Assembly (NCBI RefSeq): GCF_000744185.1
Contig: NZ_JQLL01000001.1
Location: forward strand, 1,641,001 to 1,705,000
Reading direction: 5' to 3'
Origin: Carnobacterium funditum DSM 5970
GTDB lineage: Bacteria > Bacillota > Bacilli > Lactobacillales > Carnobacteriaceae
Length of the DNA: 64,000 nt
The position numbers and the translations under genes were made by a program. Below the pieces are notes generated by a model. That model searched no databases. It saw nothing but the letters and a program-made list of their open reading frames with translations, and was not told the DNA's origin. Shown piece by piece: positions 37,175 to 50,879 of this stretch (position 1 is its first letter; the number at the start of each line of letters is the position of its first letter).

Positions 37175-37483
37175 ATGGCAAAACAAAAAATTCGTATCCG
37201 TTTAAAAGCGTATGAACATCGCATTTTAGATCAATCAGCGGAGAAAATTGTAGAAACAGCAAAAAGAACTGGTGCTAGCGTGTCTGGACCAATTCCGTTA
37301 CCGACAGAAAGAAGTCTTTACACTGTGATTCGTGCGACTCACAAATATAAAGATTCTCGTGAGCAATTTGAAATGCTTACACATAAACGTGTAATTGATA
37401 TCATCAATCCAACACCTAAAACTGTTGATGCGTTAACAAAACTTGATCTACCATCAGGCGTAGATATCGAAATCAAACTTTAA
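37175..37483 (+). CDS. rpsJ: 30S ribosomal protein uS10 (NusE)
   Basis: A 102-residue S10 with [13 protein letters not shown] at the start and the SGPIPLPT loop. It also acts as NusE in antitermination. Two adjacent ATGs (37172 and 37175) follow AAGGAGGG; the second gives the family's MAKQKIR start. Confidence 0.95.
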   Translation: MAKQKIRIRLKAYEHRILDQSAEKIVETAKRTGASVSGPIPLPTERSLYTVIRATHKYKDSREQFEMLTHKRVIDIINPTPKTVDALTKLDLPSGVDIEIKL

Positions 37484-37511
37484 TAAAAATATAAAAAATG
37501 GAGGTGTACTC

Positions 37512-38147
37512 ATGACCAAAGGAATCTTAGGCAAAAAAGTAGGGATGACACAAGTGTTTACTGAATCAGGCGAATTAATCCCTGTAACAGTTATCGAAGC
37601 AACACCAAACGTTGTTTTACAAGTTAAAACAATGGAAAATGATGGATACGAAGCAGTTCAATTGGGTTACCAAGACAAACGCGAAGTATTATCAAACAAA
37701 CCTGCAAAAGGACATGTAGCAAAAGCAAATACTGCTCCTAAGCGCTTCATTCGTGAATTTGACGATGTCGAGCTTAGTGAATACGAAGTGGGTAAAGAAA
37801 TTCGTGTTGATAGTTTCAAAGCTGGAGACATCGTTAACGTTACGGGGACAACAAAAGGTAAAGGATTCCAAGGCGTTATCAAACGTCACGGACATAGTCG
37901 TGGACCAATGTCTCACGGATCCCGTCACCACCGTCGTCCTGGTTCATTGGGTGACGCTAACGCAGCGCGCGTATTTAAACAAACATTATTACCTGGACGC
38001 ATGGGTGGAAACCGTATAACAATTCAAAATCTTGAAGTTGTACGTGTAGACGCAGAAAAAAATGTTATCCTTATTAAAGGAAATGTACCAGGAGCTAAAA
38101 AATCCTTAATCCAAATTAAATCTGCTTTTGAAAAAGTAGCTAAATAA
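37512..38147 (+). CDS. rplC: 50S ribosomal protein uL3
   Basis: A 211-residue L3, with [14 protein letters not shown] at the N-terminus and the central loop [16 protein letters not shown] reaching the peptidyl-transferase centre. GGAGGTG precedes ATG 37512. Second gene of the S10 operon. Confidence 0.96.
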   Translation: MTKGILGKKVGMTQVFTESGELIPVTVIEATPNVVLQVKTMENDGYEAVQLGYQDKREVLSNKPAKGHVAKANTAPKRFIREFDDVELSEYEVGKEIRVDSFKAGDIVNVTGTTKGKGFQGVIKRHGHSRGPMSHGSRHHRRPGSLGDANAARVFKQTLLPGRMGGNRITIQNLEVVRVDAEKNVILIKGNVPGAKKSLIQIKSAFEKVAK

Positions 38148-38172
38148 TTAACTAAGAGAGGAGGAACAAGGA

Positions 38173-38796
38173 ATGCCAAAATTAGCATTATACAAACAAG
38201 ATGGTACTCAAAATGGTGAAGTTACTTTAAACGACGCTATCTTCGGTATCGAACCAAACGAAAACGTTGTGTTTGATGCAATCATCATGCAACGTGCTTC
38301 ATTAAGACAAGGAAATCATGCAGTTAAAAACCGTAGCGCAGTCTCCGGTGGTGGACGTAAACCATGGCGTCAAAAAGGAACTGGTCGTGCCCGTGCTGGG
38401 TCAACTAGATCTCCAATCTGGCGTGGTGGTGGAATTGTCTTCGGACCAACTCCACGTTCATACAGCTACAAACTTCCTAAAAAAGTTCGTCGTTTAGCTA
38501 TTAAATCTGTTCTTTCTACTAAAGTAATTGATCAAGATTTAATCGTTGTTGACGCATTGAACTTTGATGCACCAAAAACTAAAGAGTTTGCACAAGTGTT
38601 AAAAAATCTAAACGTTGATACAAAAGTATTAGTAGTTGTTGAAGACGGTAATGATTTCACAATGTTATCAGCACGTAATCTTCCAGGTGTTACAGTAGTA
38701 GCAACTGACAACATTAGTGTATTGGATGTTGTATCTCATAACAAAATGATTTTGACACAAACTGCTCTTACTAAGGTAGAGGAGGTTCTTCAATAA
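38173..38796 (+). CDS. rplD: 50S ribosomal protein uL4
   Basis: A 207-residue L4 with the extended loop [19 protein letters not shown] near residues 60-80, which lines the exit tunnel. L4 is the usual autoregulator of this operon. Its stop overlaps the rplW start by one base (TAATG). Confidence 0.96.
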   Translation: MPKLALYKQDGTQNGEVTLNDAIFGIEPNENVVFDAIIMQRASLRQGNHAVKNRSAVSGGGRKPWRQKGTGRARAGSTRSPIWRGGGIVFGPTPRSYSYKLPKKVRRLAIKSVLSTKVIDQDLIVVDALNFDAPKTKEFAQVLKNLNVDTKVLVVVEDGNDFTMLSARNLPGVTVVATDNISVLDVVSHNKMILTQTALTKVEEVLQ

Positions 38797-39080
38797 TGGA
38801 TGCACAAGACGTAATCAAGCGCCCGGTTATCACTGAAGCTTCAATGGTAGCCCAAGAGAGCAAAAAATTTACTTTTGAAGTAGATGTTCGCGCTAGTAAA
38901 ACAGAAGTAAAAAAAGCAGTTGAAGAAATTTTCGAAGTTAAAGTTAAAAATGTAAACATCATGAACGTACGTGGGAAATTAAAACGTATGGGTAAACATG
39001 CTGGTTATACAAAAAAACGTCGTAAAGCAATTGTAACATTAACAACTGATTCTAAAGAAATCCAATTTTTCGAAGCGTAA
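38796..39080 (+). CDS. rplW: 50S ribosomal protein uL23
   Basis: A 94-residue L23 with the internal extended loop ([20 protein letters not shown]). It sits at the tunnel exit and docks trigger factor and SRP. Translationally coupled to rplD. Confidence 0.95.
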   Translation: MDAQDVIKRPVITEASMVAQESKKFTFEVDVRASKTEVKKAVEEIFEVKVKNVNIMNVRGKLKRMGKHAGYTKKRRKAIVTLTTDSKEIQFFEA

Positions 39081-39116
39081 TTAAAGCTTTGGAATAATAT
39101 TCAGGAGGGAAAACAC

Positions 39117-39950
39117 GTGGCGATTAGAAAGTATAAACCTACTACAAACGGTCGTCGTAATATGACTGGTTCAGATTTCGCTGAGATCACTTCAACAACA
39201 CCTGAAAAGACTTTGTTGGAGTCGAAAAAAAGAAATGCTGGTCGTAACAACGATGGTAAAATTACTGTCCGTCACCGCGGTGGTGGCCATAAACGCAATT
39301 ACCGTGTGATTGACTTTAAACGTAACAAAGATGGTGTCATGGGAATTGTTAAAACAATCGAATACGATCCAAACCGTTCTGCAAACATTGCATTAGTGCA
39401 ATACACAGATGGAATTAAAACGTATATCATAGCACCAAAAGGAATTGAAGTTGGACAACATCTTTATTCTGGTGAAGAAGCAGATATCAAGATTGGTAAT
39501 GCTTTGCCTTTAGCAAACATCCCAGTTGGTACTATTATTCATAACATCGAATTAAAACCTGGAAAAGGTGGACAACTAGTACGTTCAGCCGGAACTAATG
39601 CACAAGTGTTAGGCAAAGAAGGCAAATACGTTTTAGTTCGCTTAAACTCAGGCGAAGTTCGCATGATCTTATCAACTTGTCGTGCAACTATTGGTTCAGT
39701 GGGTAATGAACAACATGAATTAATCAACATTGGTAAAGCTGGACGTTCACGTTGGTTAGGCAAACGCTCAACTGTACGTGGGTCAGTAATGAACCCGAAC
39801 GATCACCCTCATGGTGGTGGTGAAGGTAAAGCTCCAATTGGACATGCCGGTCCATTAACTCCATGGGGCAAACCTGCTCTTGGATTTAAAACACGTAATA
39901 AAAAAGCTCAATCAGATAAATTTATTGTTCGTAGACGTAAGAAAAAATAA
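39117..39950 (+). CDS. rplB: 50S ribosomal protein uL2
   Basis: A 277-residue L2 with the [12 protein letters not shown] segment and the conserved [17 protein letters not shown] loop holding the histidine near the peptidyl-transferase centre. GTG 39117 follows AGGAGGG. A palindrome lies between its stop and rpsS. Confidence 0.96.
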   Translation: MAIRKYKPTTNGRRNMTGSDFAEITSTTPEKTLLESKKRNAGRNNDGKITVRHRGGGHKRNYRVIDFKRNKDGVMGIVKTIEYDPNRSANIALVQYTDGIKTYIIAPKGIEVGQHLYSGEEADIKIGNALPLANIPVGTIIHNIELKPGKGGQLVRSAGTNAQVLGKEGKYVLVRLNSGEVRMILSTCRATIGSVGNEQHELINIGKAGRSRWLGKRSTVRGSVMNPNDHPHGGGEGKAPIGHAGPLTPWGKPALGFKTRNKKAQSDKFIVRRRKKK

Positions 39951-39956
39951 TTTGAG

Positions 39957-39988
39957 TAAATCAGCTTAAGCTGATTTACCACTAGTGG
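39957..39988. repeat. Two adjacent palindromes between rplB and rpsS
   Basis: A perfect 22-bp palindrome (TAAATCAGCTTAAGCTGATTTA is centred at 39967/39968) is followed immediately by CCACTAGTGG. There is no T run, so it is not a simple terminator. In the S10 message it would form an RNA hairpin just upstream of the rpsS ribosome-binding site. Confidence 0.7.
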
Positions 39989-40003
39989 AAAGGAGGTCCA
40001 AAC

Positions 40004-40282
40004 ATGGGTCGTAGTCTTAAAAAAGGACCTTTTGTAGATGATCACTTGATGAAAAAAATGGACGCATTAGCTAAAAGCGAAAAGAAATCAGTTGTAAAAA
40101 CTTGGTCTCGTCGTTCAACAATTTTCCCAAGTTTCGTAGGATACACTATTGCTGTCTATGATGGACGCAAACACGTTCCTGTATATGTACAAGAAGACAT
40201 GGTCGGACACAAATTAGGCGAATTCGCACCAACAAGAACATACCGCGGTCACGCTGTGGATGATAAAAGAACTAGACGTTAA
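40004..40282 (+). CDS. rpsS: 30S ribosomal protein uS19
   Basis: A 92-residue S19 ([10 protein letters not shown] start, RTYRGH near the C-terminus), bound to S13 in the 30S head. AAAGGAGG precedes ATG 40004. Confidence 0.95.
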   Translation: MGRSLKKGPFVDDHLMKKMDALAKSEKKSVVKTWSRRSTIFPSFVGYTIAVYDGRKHVPVYVQEDMVGHKLGEFAPTRTYRGHAVDDKRTRR

Positions 40283-40303
40283 TATCGAGGGGAGGATATA
40301 CTC

Positions 40304-40660
40304 ATGCAAGAACAAATTACAGCAGCTAAAGCTACAGCAAATACTGTTCGTATTGCACCTCGTAAAGTTCGTTTAGTTATCGATCTTATTAGAGGGAAAA
40401 GTGTTGGAGAAGCAATTTCAATTTTGAAATTCACTCCACGCGGAGCATCACCAGTAGTTGAAAAAGTGCTTATGTCAGCTATAGCTAATGCAGAACACAA
40501 CTACGATTTAGATATAGAAAACTTGGTAGTTAGCGAAGCTTACGTTAACGAAGGCGCAACAATGAAACGTTTCCGTCCTCGTGCTAAAGGTTCAGCGGCA
40601 CCTATCTTGAAACGCACAAGCCATATTACAGTAGTGGTATCAGAGAAAAAGGAGGGGTAA
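40304..40660 (+). CDS. rplV: 50S ribosomal protein uL22
   Basis: A 118-residue L22 with the [15 protein letters not shown] opening and the beta-hairpin [16 protein letters not shown] that lines the exit tunnel and contacts macrolides. Standard macrolide-site loop length as far as can be judged. Confidence 0.95.
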   Translation: MQEQITAAKATANTVRIAPRKVRLVIDLIRGKSVGEAISILKFTPRGASPVVEKVLMSAIANAEHNYDLDIENLVVSEAYVNEGATMKRFRPRAKGSAAPILKRTSHITVVVSEKKEG

Positions 40661-40663
40661 TCT

Positions 40664-41320
40664 GTGGGTCAAAAAATTAATCCAACGGGCCTACGTATAG
40701 GCATAATCCGTGATTGGGATGCTAAATGGTATGCAGAAAAAGAATATGCTAACTATTTACATGAAGATCTACGTATCCGTGAATACATTGCTAAAAAACT
40801 TAGCGAAGCTTCAATTTCTCAAATTGAAATCGAACGTGCTGCTAATCGTGTAAATGTTTCACTTCATACTGCTAAGCCAGGCATGGTTATCGGTAAAGGT
40901 GGTTCTGAAGTTGATTCTCTACGCAAAAAACTAAATGAGCTTACAGGCAAACGTGTCCACATCAATATTGTGGAAATTAAAAACCCTGATTTAGATGCTA
41001 AATTAGTTGCCGAAGGCATTGCCCGTCAACTAGAAAGCCGTGTTGCTTTCCGTCGTGCTCAAAAACAAGCAATTCAACGTACAATGCGTTCAGGCGCTAA
41101 AGGAATCAAAACAATGGTTTCAGGTCGTTTAAATGGTGCAGATATCGCTCGTAGCGAAACTCACGCTGAAGGATCAGTTCCATTACACACATTGCGTGCC
41201 GATATCGACTACGCATGGGAAGAAGCAGATACTACTTATGGTAAATTAGGCATTAAAGTCTGGATTTACCGTGGAGAAATTCTTCCAACAAAAAAGAACG
41301 TTGAGAAAGGAGGGAAATAA
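40664..41320 (+). CDS. rpsC: 30S ribosomal protein uS3
   Basis: A 218-residue S3 with a KH domain ([18 protein letters not shown], about residues 75-92) and C-terminal [16 protein letters not shown]. It forms the mRNA entry helicase with S4 and S5. GTG 40664 follows GGAGGGG. Confidence 0.96.
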   Translation: MGQKINPTGLRIGIIRDWDAKWYAEKEYANYLHEDLRIREYIAKKLSEASISQIEIERAANRVNVSLHTAKPGMVIGKGGSEVDSLRKKLNELTGKRVHINIVEIKNPDLDAKLVAEGIARQLESRVAFRRAQKQAIQRTMRSGAKGIKTMVSGRLNGADIARSETHAEGSVPLHTLRADIDYAWEEADTTYGKLGIKVWIYRGEILPTKKNVEKGGK

Positions 41321-41322
41321 TC

Positions 41323-41757
41323 ATGTTAGTACCTAAACGCGTGAAATTCCGTCGTGAATTTAGAGGTAAAATGCGTGGCGAAGCTAAAGGTGGGAAAGAA
41401 GTAACTTTTGGAGACTACGGCTTACAAGCTTTGGATTCACAATGGATTACTAACCGCCAGATCGAAGCAGCACGTATAGCAATGACACGTTATATGAAAC
41501 GTGGTGGGAAAGTATGGATTAAAATTTTCCCTCATAAATCATACACATCTAAAGCAATCGGAGTACGTATGGGTTCCGGTAAAGGAGCTCCTGAAGGATG
41601 GGTAGCACCAGTTAAACGTGGAAAAATCATGTTTGAAGTTGGCGGCGTATCTGAAGAAGTAGCTCGTGAGGCATTACGTTTAGCTTCTCACAAATTACCC
41701 GTAAAAACGAAAATTGTAAAACGTATAGAAATTGGTGGTGAATCGAATGAAGGCTAA
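41323..41757 (+). CDS. rplP: 50S ribosomal protein uL16
   Basis: A 144-residue L16 ([11 protein letters not shown] start, [17 protein letters not shown] motif near the A-site tRNA elbow). It overlaps the rpmC start by 11 nt. Confidence 0.96.
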   Translation: MLVPKRVKFRREFRGKMRGEAKGGKEVTFGDYGLQALDSQWITNRQIEAARIAMTRYMKRGGKVWIKIFPHKSYTSKAIGVRMGSGKGAPEGWVAPVKRGKIMFEVGGVSEEVAREALRLASHKLPVKTKIVKRIEIGGESNEG

Positions 41758-41941
41758 TGAACTTAAAGAGTTATCCACTGCTGAAATGGTTGAAAAAGAG
41801 AAAGAATACAAATCTGAACTATTCAACCTGCGATTCCAATTAGCAACAGGTCAATTAGAAAATACTTCTCGTTTAAGTGAAGTTCGCAAATCGATTGCAC
41901 GCATTAAAACTGCGTTACGTCAAGCTGAGTTACAAAAATAG
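41747..41941 (+). CDS. rpmC: 50S ribosomal protein uL29
   Basis: A 64-residue helical L29 ([10 protein letters not shown] start, [19 protein letters not shown]). ATG 41747 lies inside the end of rplP, so translation is coupled; the upstream GTG alternatives are within rplP. Confidence 0.94.
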   Translation: MKANELKELSTAEMVEKEKEYKSELFNLRFQLATGQLENTSRLSEVRKSIARIKTALRQAELQK

Positions 41942-41968
41942 TTGACTGGCAAAGGAGGTTACCAAGTA

Positions 41969-42235
41969 ATGAATGAAGAACGTAATCAACGTAAAGTTTA
42001 TCAAGGCCGTGTTGTCTCAGACAAAATGGATAAGACAATTGTTGTCGTAACAGAAACTCAAAAGAGACACAGTAAATATGGTAAACGTGTTAAATATTCT
42101 AAAAGATACAAAGCTCATGATGAAAATAATGTAGCCAAAATTGGCGATATCGTAAAAATCATGGAAACTCGTCCATTATCTGCTACTAAACATTTCCGTT
42201 TATTAGAAGTTGTACAAGAATCAGTTATTATCTAA
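41969..42235 (+). CDS. rpsQ: 30S ribosomal protein uS17
   Basis: An 88-residue OB-fold S17 ([32 protein letters not shown]). ATG 41969 follows AAAGGAGG; the upstream TTG in frame is on the far side of that site. A small hairpin with a T run (42237-42264) follows the stop. Confidence 0.94.
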   Translation: MNEERNQRKVYQGRVVSDKMDKTIVVVTETQKRHSKYGKRVKYSKRYKAHDENNVAKIGDIVKIMETRPLSATKHFRLLEVVQESVII

Positions 42236-42266
42236 TTGACTTTAAAGATAAGAAGTCAGTTTTTAG

Positions 42267-42656
<390 letters not shown>

Positions 42657-42692
42657 TAACCAACCATCCACTATAAGGAGGTGCAAGAAAAC

Positions 42693-43004
42693 ATGTACAT
42701 CAAATCAGGCGATAAAGTTAAAGTGATTACTGGTAAAGATAAAGGAAAAGAAGGCGTAATTTTGAAATCTTTCCCTAAAAAAGACCAAGTAATTGTTGAA
42801 GGAATCAACATGGTGAAAAAACACCAAAAACCAAGTCAATTGAATCCACAAGGTGGTATTCTTGAAATTGAAGCTCCAGTTCACGTTTCAAACGTTATGC
42901 TAATTGACGCTTCAACTGGCGAGCCAACCCGCGTTGGTTATAAAGTTGAAGAAGGTAAAAAAGTACGTATTTCTAAAAAAACTGGTGAAGTTTTAGATAA
43001 ATAA
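42693..43004 (+). CDS. rplX: 50S ribosomal protein uL24
   Basis: A 103-residue L24 with a KOW motif ([16 protein letters not shown]). ATG 42693 is preferred over a GTG at 42681, which lies within the AAGGAGGTG ribosome-binding site. Confidence 0.94.
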   Translation: MYIKSGDKVKVITGKDKGKEGVILKSFPKKDQVIVEGINMVKKHQKPSQLNPQGGILEIEAPVHVSNVMLIDASTGEPTRVGYKVEEGKKVRISKKTGEVLDK

Positions 43005-43030
43005 ACTATAAGGAAGGAGGGACAATCCGA

Positions 43031-43570
43031 ATGAACCGCCTTAAAGAAAAATACTTGAATGAAATTACACCATCAATGATGGAAAAATTTGAATATAAAT
43101 CAATTATGGAAACGCCAAAAGTTGATAAAATTATTATCAACATGGGTGTCGGTGATGCCGTATCAAATGCTAAAAACCTAGATAAAGCTGTTGATGAATT
43201 AACTGCTATTTCTGGACAAAAACCAATGATTACTAAAGCTAAAAAATCAATCGCTGCTTTCCGTTTACGTGAAGGAATGCCGATTGGTACAAAAGTTACT
43301 CTACGTGGAGAAAGAATGTACGATTTCTTAGACAAATTAGTTACTGTTTCTCTTCCTCGTGTACGTGACTTCCATGGCGTAAGCAAAAAAGCTTTCGACG
43401 GACGTGGGAACTACACTTTAGGAGTTAAAGAACAATTAATCTTCTTAGAAGTTGACTACGATAAAGTAGACAAAGTCCGCGGAATGGATATTGTTATTGT
43501 AACTACTGCTAAAACAGATGAAGAATCACGCGAACTTTTAACACAACTTGGAATGCCATTCCAAAAATAA
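43031..43570 (+). CDS. rplE: 50S ribosomal protein uL5
   Basis: A 179-residue L5 that binds 5S rRNA ([16 protein letters not shown]; the flexible P-site loop region [12 protein letters not shown]). GGAGGG precedes ATG 43031. Confidence 0.96.
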   Translation: MNRLKEKYLNEITPSMMEKFEYKSIMETPKVDKIIINMGVGDAVSNAKNLDKAVDELTAISGQKPMITKAKKSIAAFRLREGMPIGTKVTLRGERMYDFLDKLVTVSLPRVRDFHGVSKKAFDGRGNYTLGVKEQLIFLEVDYDKVDKVRGMDIVIVTTAKTDEESRELLTQLGMPFQK

Positions 43571-43588
43571 AAAAAGGAGGCGAACTAC

Positions 43589-43774
43589 GTGGCTAAAAAA
43601 TCAATGATTGCTAAGAACAAACGTCCTGCAAAATACTCAACTCAAGAGTACACTCGTTGCGAACGTTGTGGACGTCCACACTCAGTTTATCGTAAATTTA
43701 GACTTTGCCGTATTTGCTTCCGTGAACTTGCCTATAAAGGACAAATTCCCGGCGTGAAGAAAGCAAGCTGGTAA
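43589..43774 (+). CDS. rpsN: 30S ribosomal protein uS14, zinc-binding type
   Basis: A 61-residue S14 with four cysteines in CERC and CRIC pairs (about residues 24-43), the zinc-binding form. The start is GTG 43589 behind AAAAGGAGG. Confidence 0.95.
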   Translation: MAKKSMIAKNKRPAKYSTQEYTRCERCGRPHSVYRKFRLCRICFRELAYKGQIPGVKKASW

Positions 43775-43806
43775 GACGATACTTGCATAAAGGAGGCTAA
43801 AAACAA

Positions 43807-44205
43807 ATGGTCATGACAGATCCAATAGCAGATTTTCTAACACGCATTCGTAATGCCAATATGGTACGTCACGAATCACTAGAATTACCTGCTTCAAAAA
43901 TCAAAAAAGAAATTGCTGAAATCTTAAAACGTGAAGGTTTCATTAAAAATGTTGAATATATGGCAGATGACAAACAAGGTGTTATCCGCGTTTTCTTAAA
44001 ATACGGAAAAAACAACGAACGTGTTATCACTGGATTGAAACGTATCTCTAAACCAGGTTTGCGTGTTTACGCTAAAGCTGGTGAAGTGCCTAAAGTTCTT
44101 AATGGACTAGGTATTGCAATCGTATCAACTTCTGAAGGTATGTTTACAGATAAAGAAGCTAGATCTAAAAATGTTGGTGGAGAAATTATCGCTTACATTT
44201 GGTAA
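43807..44205 (+). CDS. rpsH: 30S ribosomal protein uS8
   Basis: A 132-residue S8 ([19 protein letters not shown]-terminal [13 protein letters not shown] and GGEIIAYIW). It binds 16S helix 21 and usually represses the spc operon in other bacteria. Confidence 0.96.
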   Translation: MVMTDPIADFLTRIRNANMVRHESLELPASKIKKEIAEILKREGFIKNVEYMADDKQGVIRVFLKYGKNNERVITGLKRISKPGLRVYAKAGEVPKVLNGLGIAIVSTSEGMFTDKEARSKNVGGEIIAYIW

Positions 44206-44236
44206 TATTGATAAATAAACAAGGAGGTGCACAGCT

Positions 44237-44773
44237 GTGAGCCGTATCGGTAATAAAACAATCACTGTTCCTGAAAACGTAACTGTTACTCGTAATGAGA
44301 ACGAAGTTACTGTTAAAGGACCAAAAGGTGAGTTGACTCGCTCTTTCAGCCCTGTTATTACAATGACTGTAGATGGTAACGAAATTTCTTTTTCACGTCC
44401 TAATGACTTAAAAGAAAATCGTGCGATGCACGGAACAATGCGTGCTAACCTAAACAACATGATTGTTGGAGTAACTGTAGGTTTTGAAAAAGCTTTAGAA
44501 TTAATTGGTGTAGGGTACCGTGCACAATTACAAGGGAATAAACTTGTAATGAACGTTGGCTACTCTCATCCTGTAGAATTCGATATTGAAGAAGGAATGA
44601 CTGTTGAAGTTCCTGCCAATACTCGAGTAATCATTAAAGGATCAAGCAAAGAGCGTGTTGGTGAATTAGCTGCGAATATTCGTGCTATTCGTCCGCCAGA
44701 ACCTTACAAAGGCAAAGGGATTCGTTATGTTGGCGAAATCGTACGTCGTAAAGAAGGTAAAACTGGTAAGTAA
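44237..44773 (+). CDS. rplF: 50S ribosomal protein uL6
   Basis: A 178-residue L6 with the C-terminal rRNA-binding motif [15 protein letters not shown] 44237 follows AAGGAGGTG. Confidence 0.96.
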   Translation: MSRIGNKTITVPENVTVTRNENEVTVKGPKGELTRSFSPVITMTVDGNEISFSRPNDLKENRAMHGTMRANLNNMIVGVTVGFEKALELIGVGYRAQLQGNKLVMNVGYSHPVEFDIEEGMTVEVPANTRVIIKGSSKERVGELAANIRAIRPPEPYKGKGIRYVGEIVRRKEGKTGK

Positions 44774-44825
44774 TTTTAATTACTTAGCTGCTTAAACTAA
44801 CAAAAAAGATAAAGAGGTGACAATT

Positions 44826-45182
44826 GTGATTAATAAACCAGACAAAAACAAAGTACGTTTGAAAAGACATTCACGTGTACGTTCTAAAATTTCTGGTACT
44901 GCAGAGTGCCCACGTTTAAACGTTTTTCGTTCTAATAAAAATATCTACGCTCAATTAATTGATGACGTAGCGGGTGTGACGCTAGCAAGTGCATCTTCAT
45001 TAGACAAAAACATCGCAGGTGAAACTACAGCGAGCCAAGCATCAGTTGTTGGAGAAGCTATAGCTAAATCAGCTGTTGAAAAAGGAATTAAAAAAGTAGT
45101 CTTTGACCGTGGTGGATACCTTTACCATGGCCGTGTGCAAGCTTTAGCTGAAGCTGCTCGCGAAAATGGACTAGAATTTTAA
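44826..45182 (+). CDS. rplR: 50S ribosomal protein uL18
   Basis: A 118-residue L18 that carries 5S rRNA ([31 protein letters not shown]). GTG 44826 after AAAGAGGTG gives the family's short basic start; an in-frame GTG at 44817 lies within the binding site. Confidence 0.94.
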   Translation: MINKPDKNKVRLKRHSRVRSKISGTAECPRLNVFRSNKNIYAQLIDDVAGVTLASASSLDKNIAGETTASQASVVGEAIAKSAVEKGIKKVVFDRGGYLYHGRVQALAEAARENGLEF

Positions 45183-45202
45183 AAAAAGGAGGAATACCAC
45201 AC

Positions 45203-45703
45203 ATGGTTTACATCGATCCAACACAATTGGACTTAGAAGATCGCGTTGTTTCTATCAACCGCGTAACTAAAGTTGTAAAAGGTGGACGTCGTCTACGCTT
45301 TGCTGCATTAGTTGTTGTAGGAGATAAAAACGGACACGTAGGTTTCGGTACTGGTAAAGCTCAAGAAGTTCCAGAAGCTATCCGTAAAGCAATTGAAGAC
45401 GCTAAAAAGAATCTTATTCAAGTGCCTATGGTAGACACTACGATTCCTCATCAAGTTATCGGACGCTACAGTGGCGGTAACATTTTAATGAAACCTGCTA
45501 AAGAAGGTTCTGGAGTATCTGCGGGCGGACCTGTCCGTGCAATCTTAGAACTTGCTGGAGTATCAGACATCACAAGTAAATCTTTAGGCTCAAGCACACC
45601 AATCAACATGGTACGTGCAACAGTTGACGGTTTATTACAATTAAAACGCGTTGAAGAAGTTGCAAGACTTCGTAATAAATCTGTAGAAGAAATTCTAGGA
45701 TAA
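45203..45703 (+). CDS. rpsE: 30S ribosomal protein uS5
   Basis: A 166-residue S5 with the decoding-fidelity loop [22 protein letters not shown] and C-terminal domain [18 protein letters not shown]. The spectinomycin-loop region shows no obvious change. Confidence 0.96.
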   Translation: MVYIDPTQLDLEDRVVSINRVTKVVKGGRRLRFAALVVVGDKNGHVGFGTGKAQEVPEAIRKAIEDAKKNLIQVPMVDTTIPHQVIGRYSGGNILMKPAKEGSGVSAGGPVRAILELAGVSDITSKSLGSSTPINMVRATVDGLLQLKRVEEVARLRNKSVEEILG

Positions 45704-45720
45704 AAGGAGGACAATAAAAA

Positions 45721-45900
45721 ATGGCTAATTTAGAAATCACTTTAAAACGTAGCGTTATTGGACGTCCTCAAAATCAACGTGATACAGTAAAAGCGTTAGG
45801 ATTGAAAAAAACTAACAGTTCTGTAGTAAAACCTGCCAATGAAGCTATTAAAGGTATGGTTAAAACAATTTCACATTTAGTTGACGTTAAAGAAGTCTAA
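45721..45900 (+). CDS. rpmD: 50S ribosomal protein uL30
   Basis: A 59-residue L30 ([25 protein letters not shown] motif is present within residues 4-28). AAAGGAGG precedes ATG 45721. Correct place between rpsE and rplO. Confidence 0.94.
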   Translation: MANLEITLKRSVIGRPQNQRDTVKALGLKKTNSSVVKPANEAIKGMVKTISHLVDVKEV

Positions 45901-45941
45901 AAAAGAACGAAATCTTTTATTGAAGGAGGTGCCCAATCTAT

Positions 45942-46381
45942 ATGAAACTTCATGAATTAAAATCTGCCGAAGGTTCTCGTAAAGAACGCAATCGCGTTGG
46001 ACGTGGATCTTCATCAGGCAATGGTAAAACTTCAGGTCGTGGTCAAAAAGGACAAAACTCACGTTCAGGTGGTGGCGTACGTCTAGGGTTCGAAGGTGGA
46101 CAAACACCATTGTTCCGTCGTTTACCAAAACGTGGATTTACAAACATTAACCGCAAAGAATATGCAATTGTCAACCTTGAAACATTAAACCGTTTTGAAG
46201 ATGGTACAGAAGTAACACCAGCAATGTTGGTTGAAACTGGTATCATTAAAGCTGAAAAATCTGGGATTAAAGTTTTGGGTAACGGTCAAGTTGAACGCAA
46301 ACTAACTGTTAAGGCAAGCAAATTTTCTCAAGCAGCTAAAGAAGCTATTGAAGCTGCTGGTGGTTCAATCGAGGTGATTTA

Positions 46382-46382
<1 letters not shown>
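45942..46382 (+). CDS. rplO: 50S ribosomal protein uL15
   Basis: A 146-residue L15, with the Gly/Arg-rich N-terminal extension ([19 protein letters not shown]) and a globular C-terminus. Its TAA shares a base with the secY ATG. Confidence 0.96.
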
Positions 46383-48393
<2,011 letters not shown>

Positions 48394-48495
48394 AATCAAC
48401 GACAACTTGATTGTGACTAGTTTTGAGTCGTTTTGAACAATATCTCGCATTAAAGTGGTTAATAGAAGTAAGCATAGCGATAGTCTGCAGCAAAC

Positions 48496-48568
48496 TTGTT
48501 ACTAAATTAATTTCGTGGTATAATGTGCCAGATGTTGAATTCTCAATGCTGTTATGTTGTGGTATAAT
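48496..48568 (+). promoter_or_regulatory. Two promoters upstream of infA
   Basis: TTGTTA (48496) with TATAAT (48519, 17-bp spacing) forms one promoter. A second extended -10 TGGTATAAT lies at 48560-48568 with a poor -35. Both share GTGGTATAAT. They would drive infA-rpmJ-rpsM-rpsK-rpoA-rplQ separately from the spc operon. The 267-nt adk-infA gap holds nothing else recognised. Confidence 0.7.
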
Positions 48569-48660
48569 TAATAGGTTAAGATGAAACAGAAAAGTGAGGG
48601 CTATGGCGCTCACTGTTTATCGCGTTTAAAATGCGAAACACTTTTAAGGAGGTACGAGGC

Positions 48661-48879
48661 GTGGCGAAAGACGATGTCATTGAAATAGAAGGAACAGTCG
48701 TTGAAACTTTGCCGAATGCAATGTTTAAAGTTGAACTTGAAAATGGCCATATTGTATTGGCTCATGTTTCAGGAAAAATTCGGATGCACTACATTAGAAT
48801 CCTACCTGGAGACAAAGTAACAGTAGAATTGTCCCCATATGATCTAACCCGTGGACGCATTACTTATCGCTTTAAATAA
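48661..48879 (+). CDS. infA: Translation initiation factor IF-1
   Basis: A 72-residue OB-fold IF-1 ([25 protein letters not shown]-type loop and [13 protein letters not shown]-like end). GTG 48661 follows AAGGAGG and gives the family length; the ATG at 48631 lies upstream of that site. Confidence 0.95.
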   Translation: MAKDDVIEIEGTVVETLPNAMFKVELENGHIVLAHVSGKIRMHYIRILPGDKVTVELSPYDLTRGRITYRFK

Positions 48880-48914
48880 TTGTACTCCGTCAATTAAAAT
48901 GGGAGGTATAATTC

Positions 48915-49028
48915 ATGAAAGTAAGACCATCAGTAAAGAAAATTTGTGACAAATGTAAAGTTATCCGACGTAATGGTCGTGTTATGGTGATTTGCGAAAA
49001 TCCCAAACACAAACAACGTCAAGGTTAA
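48915..49028 (+). CDS. rpmJ: 50S ribosomal protein bL36
   Basis: A 37-residue L36 ([19 protein letters not shown]) with the CxxC-C-H zinc ligands intact. GGGAGG precedes ATG 48915. Confidence 0.95.
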   Translation: MKVRPSVKKICDKCKVIRRNGRVMVICENPKHKQRQG

Positions 49029-49057
49029 TCAGTTAAATTAACAGGAGGTGTAAATAA

Positions 49058-49423
49058 ATGGCTCGTATTGCTGGTGTAGATATTCCACGTGACAAACGTG
49101 TTGTAATTTCTTTAACATATATATTCGGAATCGGTAAAACAACAGCACAAAAAGTTTTAAAAGCTGCTGACGTTTCTGAAGAAATCCGCGTAATCGATTT
49201 AACAAATGATCAATTAGATGCTGTTCGTGCAGAAGTTGATAAATTAAAAATCGAAGGTGACCTTCGTCGTGAAGTAAGCCTAAACATTAAACGTTTGCTT
49301 GAAATTGGTTCATATAGAGGCATGCGTCACCGTCGTGGTTTACCCGTTCGCGGACAAAACACGAAAAACAACGCACGTACTCGTAAAGGTCCATCTAAAT
49401 CAATCGCAGGTAAGAAAAAATAA
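49058..49423 (+). CDS. rpsM: 30S ribosomal protein uS13
   Basis: A 121-residue S13 ([26 protein letters not shown]-terminal [14 protein letters not shown]). It bridges to the 50S subunit and contacts P-site tRNA. AGGAGGTG precedes ATG 49058. Confidence 0.96.
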   Translation: MARIAGVDIPRDKRVVISLTYIFGIGKTTAQKVLKAADVSEEIRVIDLTNDQLDAVRAEVDKLKIEGDLRREVSLNIKRLLEIGSYRGMRHRRGLPVRGQNTKNNARTRKGPSKSIAGKKK

Positions 49424-49448
49424 TAATTAAGTAAGGAGGTCAACCTTC

Positions 49449-49835
49449 ATGGTAAAAAAAGTTGTACGTAAACGCCGTGTGAAAAAGAATATCGAAAGTG
49501 GGGTTGCTCACATTCGTTCTACTTTTAATAACACAATTGTAATGATCACAGATGTTCATGGTAACGCTGTTGCATGGTCTTCTGCTGGAGCTCTAGGTTT
49601 CCGTGGATCAAAAAAATCAACACCATTTGCAGCACAAATGGCAGCAGAAGCTGCAGCAAAAGTTTGTATGGAAAATGGGATGAAAACTGTAGAAGTTGCC
49701 GTTAAAGGTCCTGGGTCAGGTCGTGAAGCAGCTATCCGTTCTCTACAAGCAACTGGTTTAGAAGTTACTGCAATTCGCGATGTAACGCCTGTTCCACATA
49801 ATGGATGCCGTCCTCCGAAACGCCGTCGTGTATAA
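49449..49835 (+). CDS. rpsK: 30S ribosomal protein uS11
   Basis: A 128-residue S11 ([33 protein letters not shown] at the C-terminus, including the Asn-Gly that is isomerised in other bacteria). Confidence 0.96.
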   Translation: MVKKVVRKRRVKKNIESGVAHIRSTFNNTIVMITDVHGNAVAWSSAGALGFRGSKKSTPFAAQMAAEAAAKVCMENGMKTVEVAVKGPGSGREAAIRSLQATGLEVTAIRDVTPVPHNGCRPPKRRRV

Positions 49836-49908
49836 TTGAGAGCTATTTCATTTTATGGTTTTACACTCGGTATCATGAACTTCACGTTTTGAAAGGGGTA
49901 TAGATAGA

Positions 49909-50853
49909 ATGATCGAAATTGAAAAGCCAAGAATCGAAACGATTGAGATCAGCGATGATGCTAAATTTGGCAAATTCGTTGTAGAGCCACTTGAACGCGG
50001 TTATGGAACTACGTTAGGAAATTCTCTACGTCGTATCTTGTTGTCTTCTCTACCGGGAGCAGCAGTAACCACTATTCAAATCGATGGTATTTTACATGAA
50101 TTTTCAGCTGTTGATGGTGTTCTTGAAGATGTAACGTCAATCATTTTGAATGTAAAAAAACTTGCACTCAAGTTATATTCTGGTGAAGATAAAACGATTG
50201 AAATCGATGTAAAAGGTCCTGCAATTGTAACAGCAGCCGATATCATTTATGATAGCGATGTTGAAATACTAAACCCTGATTTGTACATTTGTACAGTAGC
50301 CGAAGGTGCACGTTTCCACGTACGCATGACAGCTAAAACAGGCAGAGGTTACTCAAGAGCGGAACACAATAAACCAGATGATATGCCTATCGGTGTATTG
50401 CCAGTCGATTCGATTTACACCCCAGTTAGTCGTGTAAACTACCAAGTAGAAAACGCACGAGTGGGTCAGAAAGATATTTTTGACAAATTAACACTTGATG
50501 TTTGGGCAGATGGTTCAATTAGTCCTGAAGAAGCTGTAAGTCTTGCAGCTAAAATAATGACAGAACACTTGAATATCTTTGTAAATCTAACAGATGAAGC
50601 TCGCAAAGCTGAAATTATGGTAGAAAAAGAAGAGACTCATAAAGAAAAAATGCTTGAAATGACAATTGAAGAACTAGATTTATCTGTTCGTTCATACAAC
50701 TGTTTGAAACGTGCTGGTATTAATTCTGTTCAAGAGTTGACTGATAAGTCTGAAGCTGAAATGATTAAAGTACGCAATCTAGGACGTAAATCACTTGAAG
50801 AAGTTAAGTATAAATTAGCTGAACTTAATTTAAGTTTACGCCAAGACGATTAG
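49909..50853 (+). CDS. rpoA: RNA polymerase alpha subunit
   Basis: A 314-residue RpoA. The N-terminal assembly domain has [23 protein letters not shown] (within residues 26-48). After an acidic linker the C-terminal DNA-binding domain has [16 protein letters not shown] and the [12 protein letters not shown] helix. AAAGGGG precedes ATG 49909. Confidence 0.97.
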   Translation: MIEIEKPRIETIEISDDAKFGKFVVEPLERGYGTTLGNSLRRILLSSLPGAAVTTIQIDGILHEFSAVDGVLEDVTSIILNVKKLALKLYSGEDKTIEIDVKGPAIVTAADIIYDSDVEILNPDLYICTVAEGARFHVRMTAKTGRGYSRAEHNKPDDMPIGVLPVDSIYTPVSRVNYQVENARVGQKDIFDKLTLDVWADGSISPEEAVSLAAKIMTEHLNIFVNLTDEARKAEIMVEKEETHKEKMLEMTIEELDLSVRSYNCLKRAGINSVQELTDKSEAEMIKVRNLGRKSLEEVKYKLAELNLSLRQDD

Positions 50854-50879
50854 TACTGTAACAAGGGAGGAAAATCAAA

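Noticed and set aside
43006-43386. 126-codon minus-strand frame opposite rplE, and similar frames across the ribosomal genes
   Set aside because: These are shadows produced by the codon usage of highly expressed genes, with no independent support.
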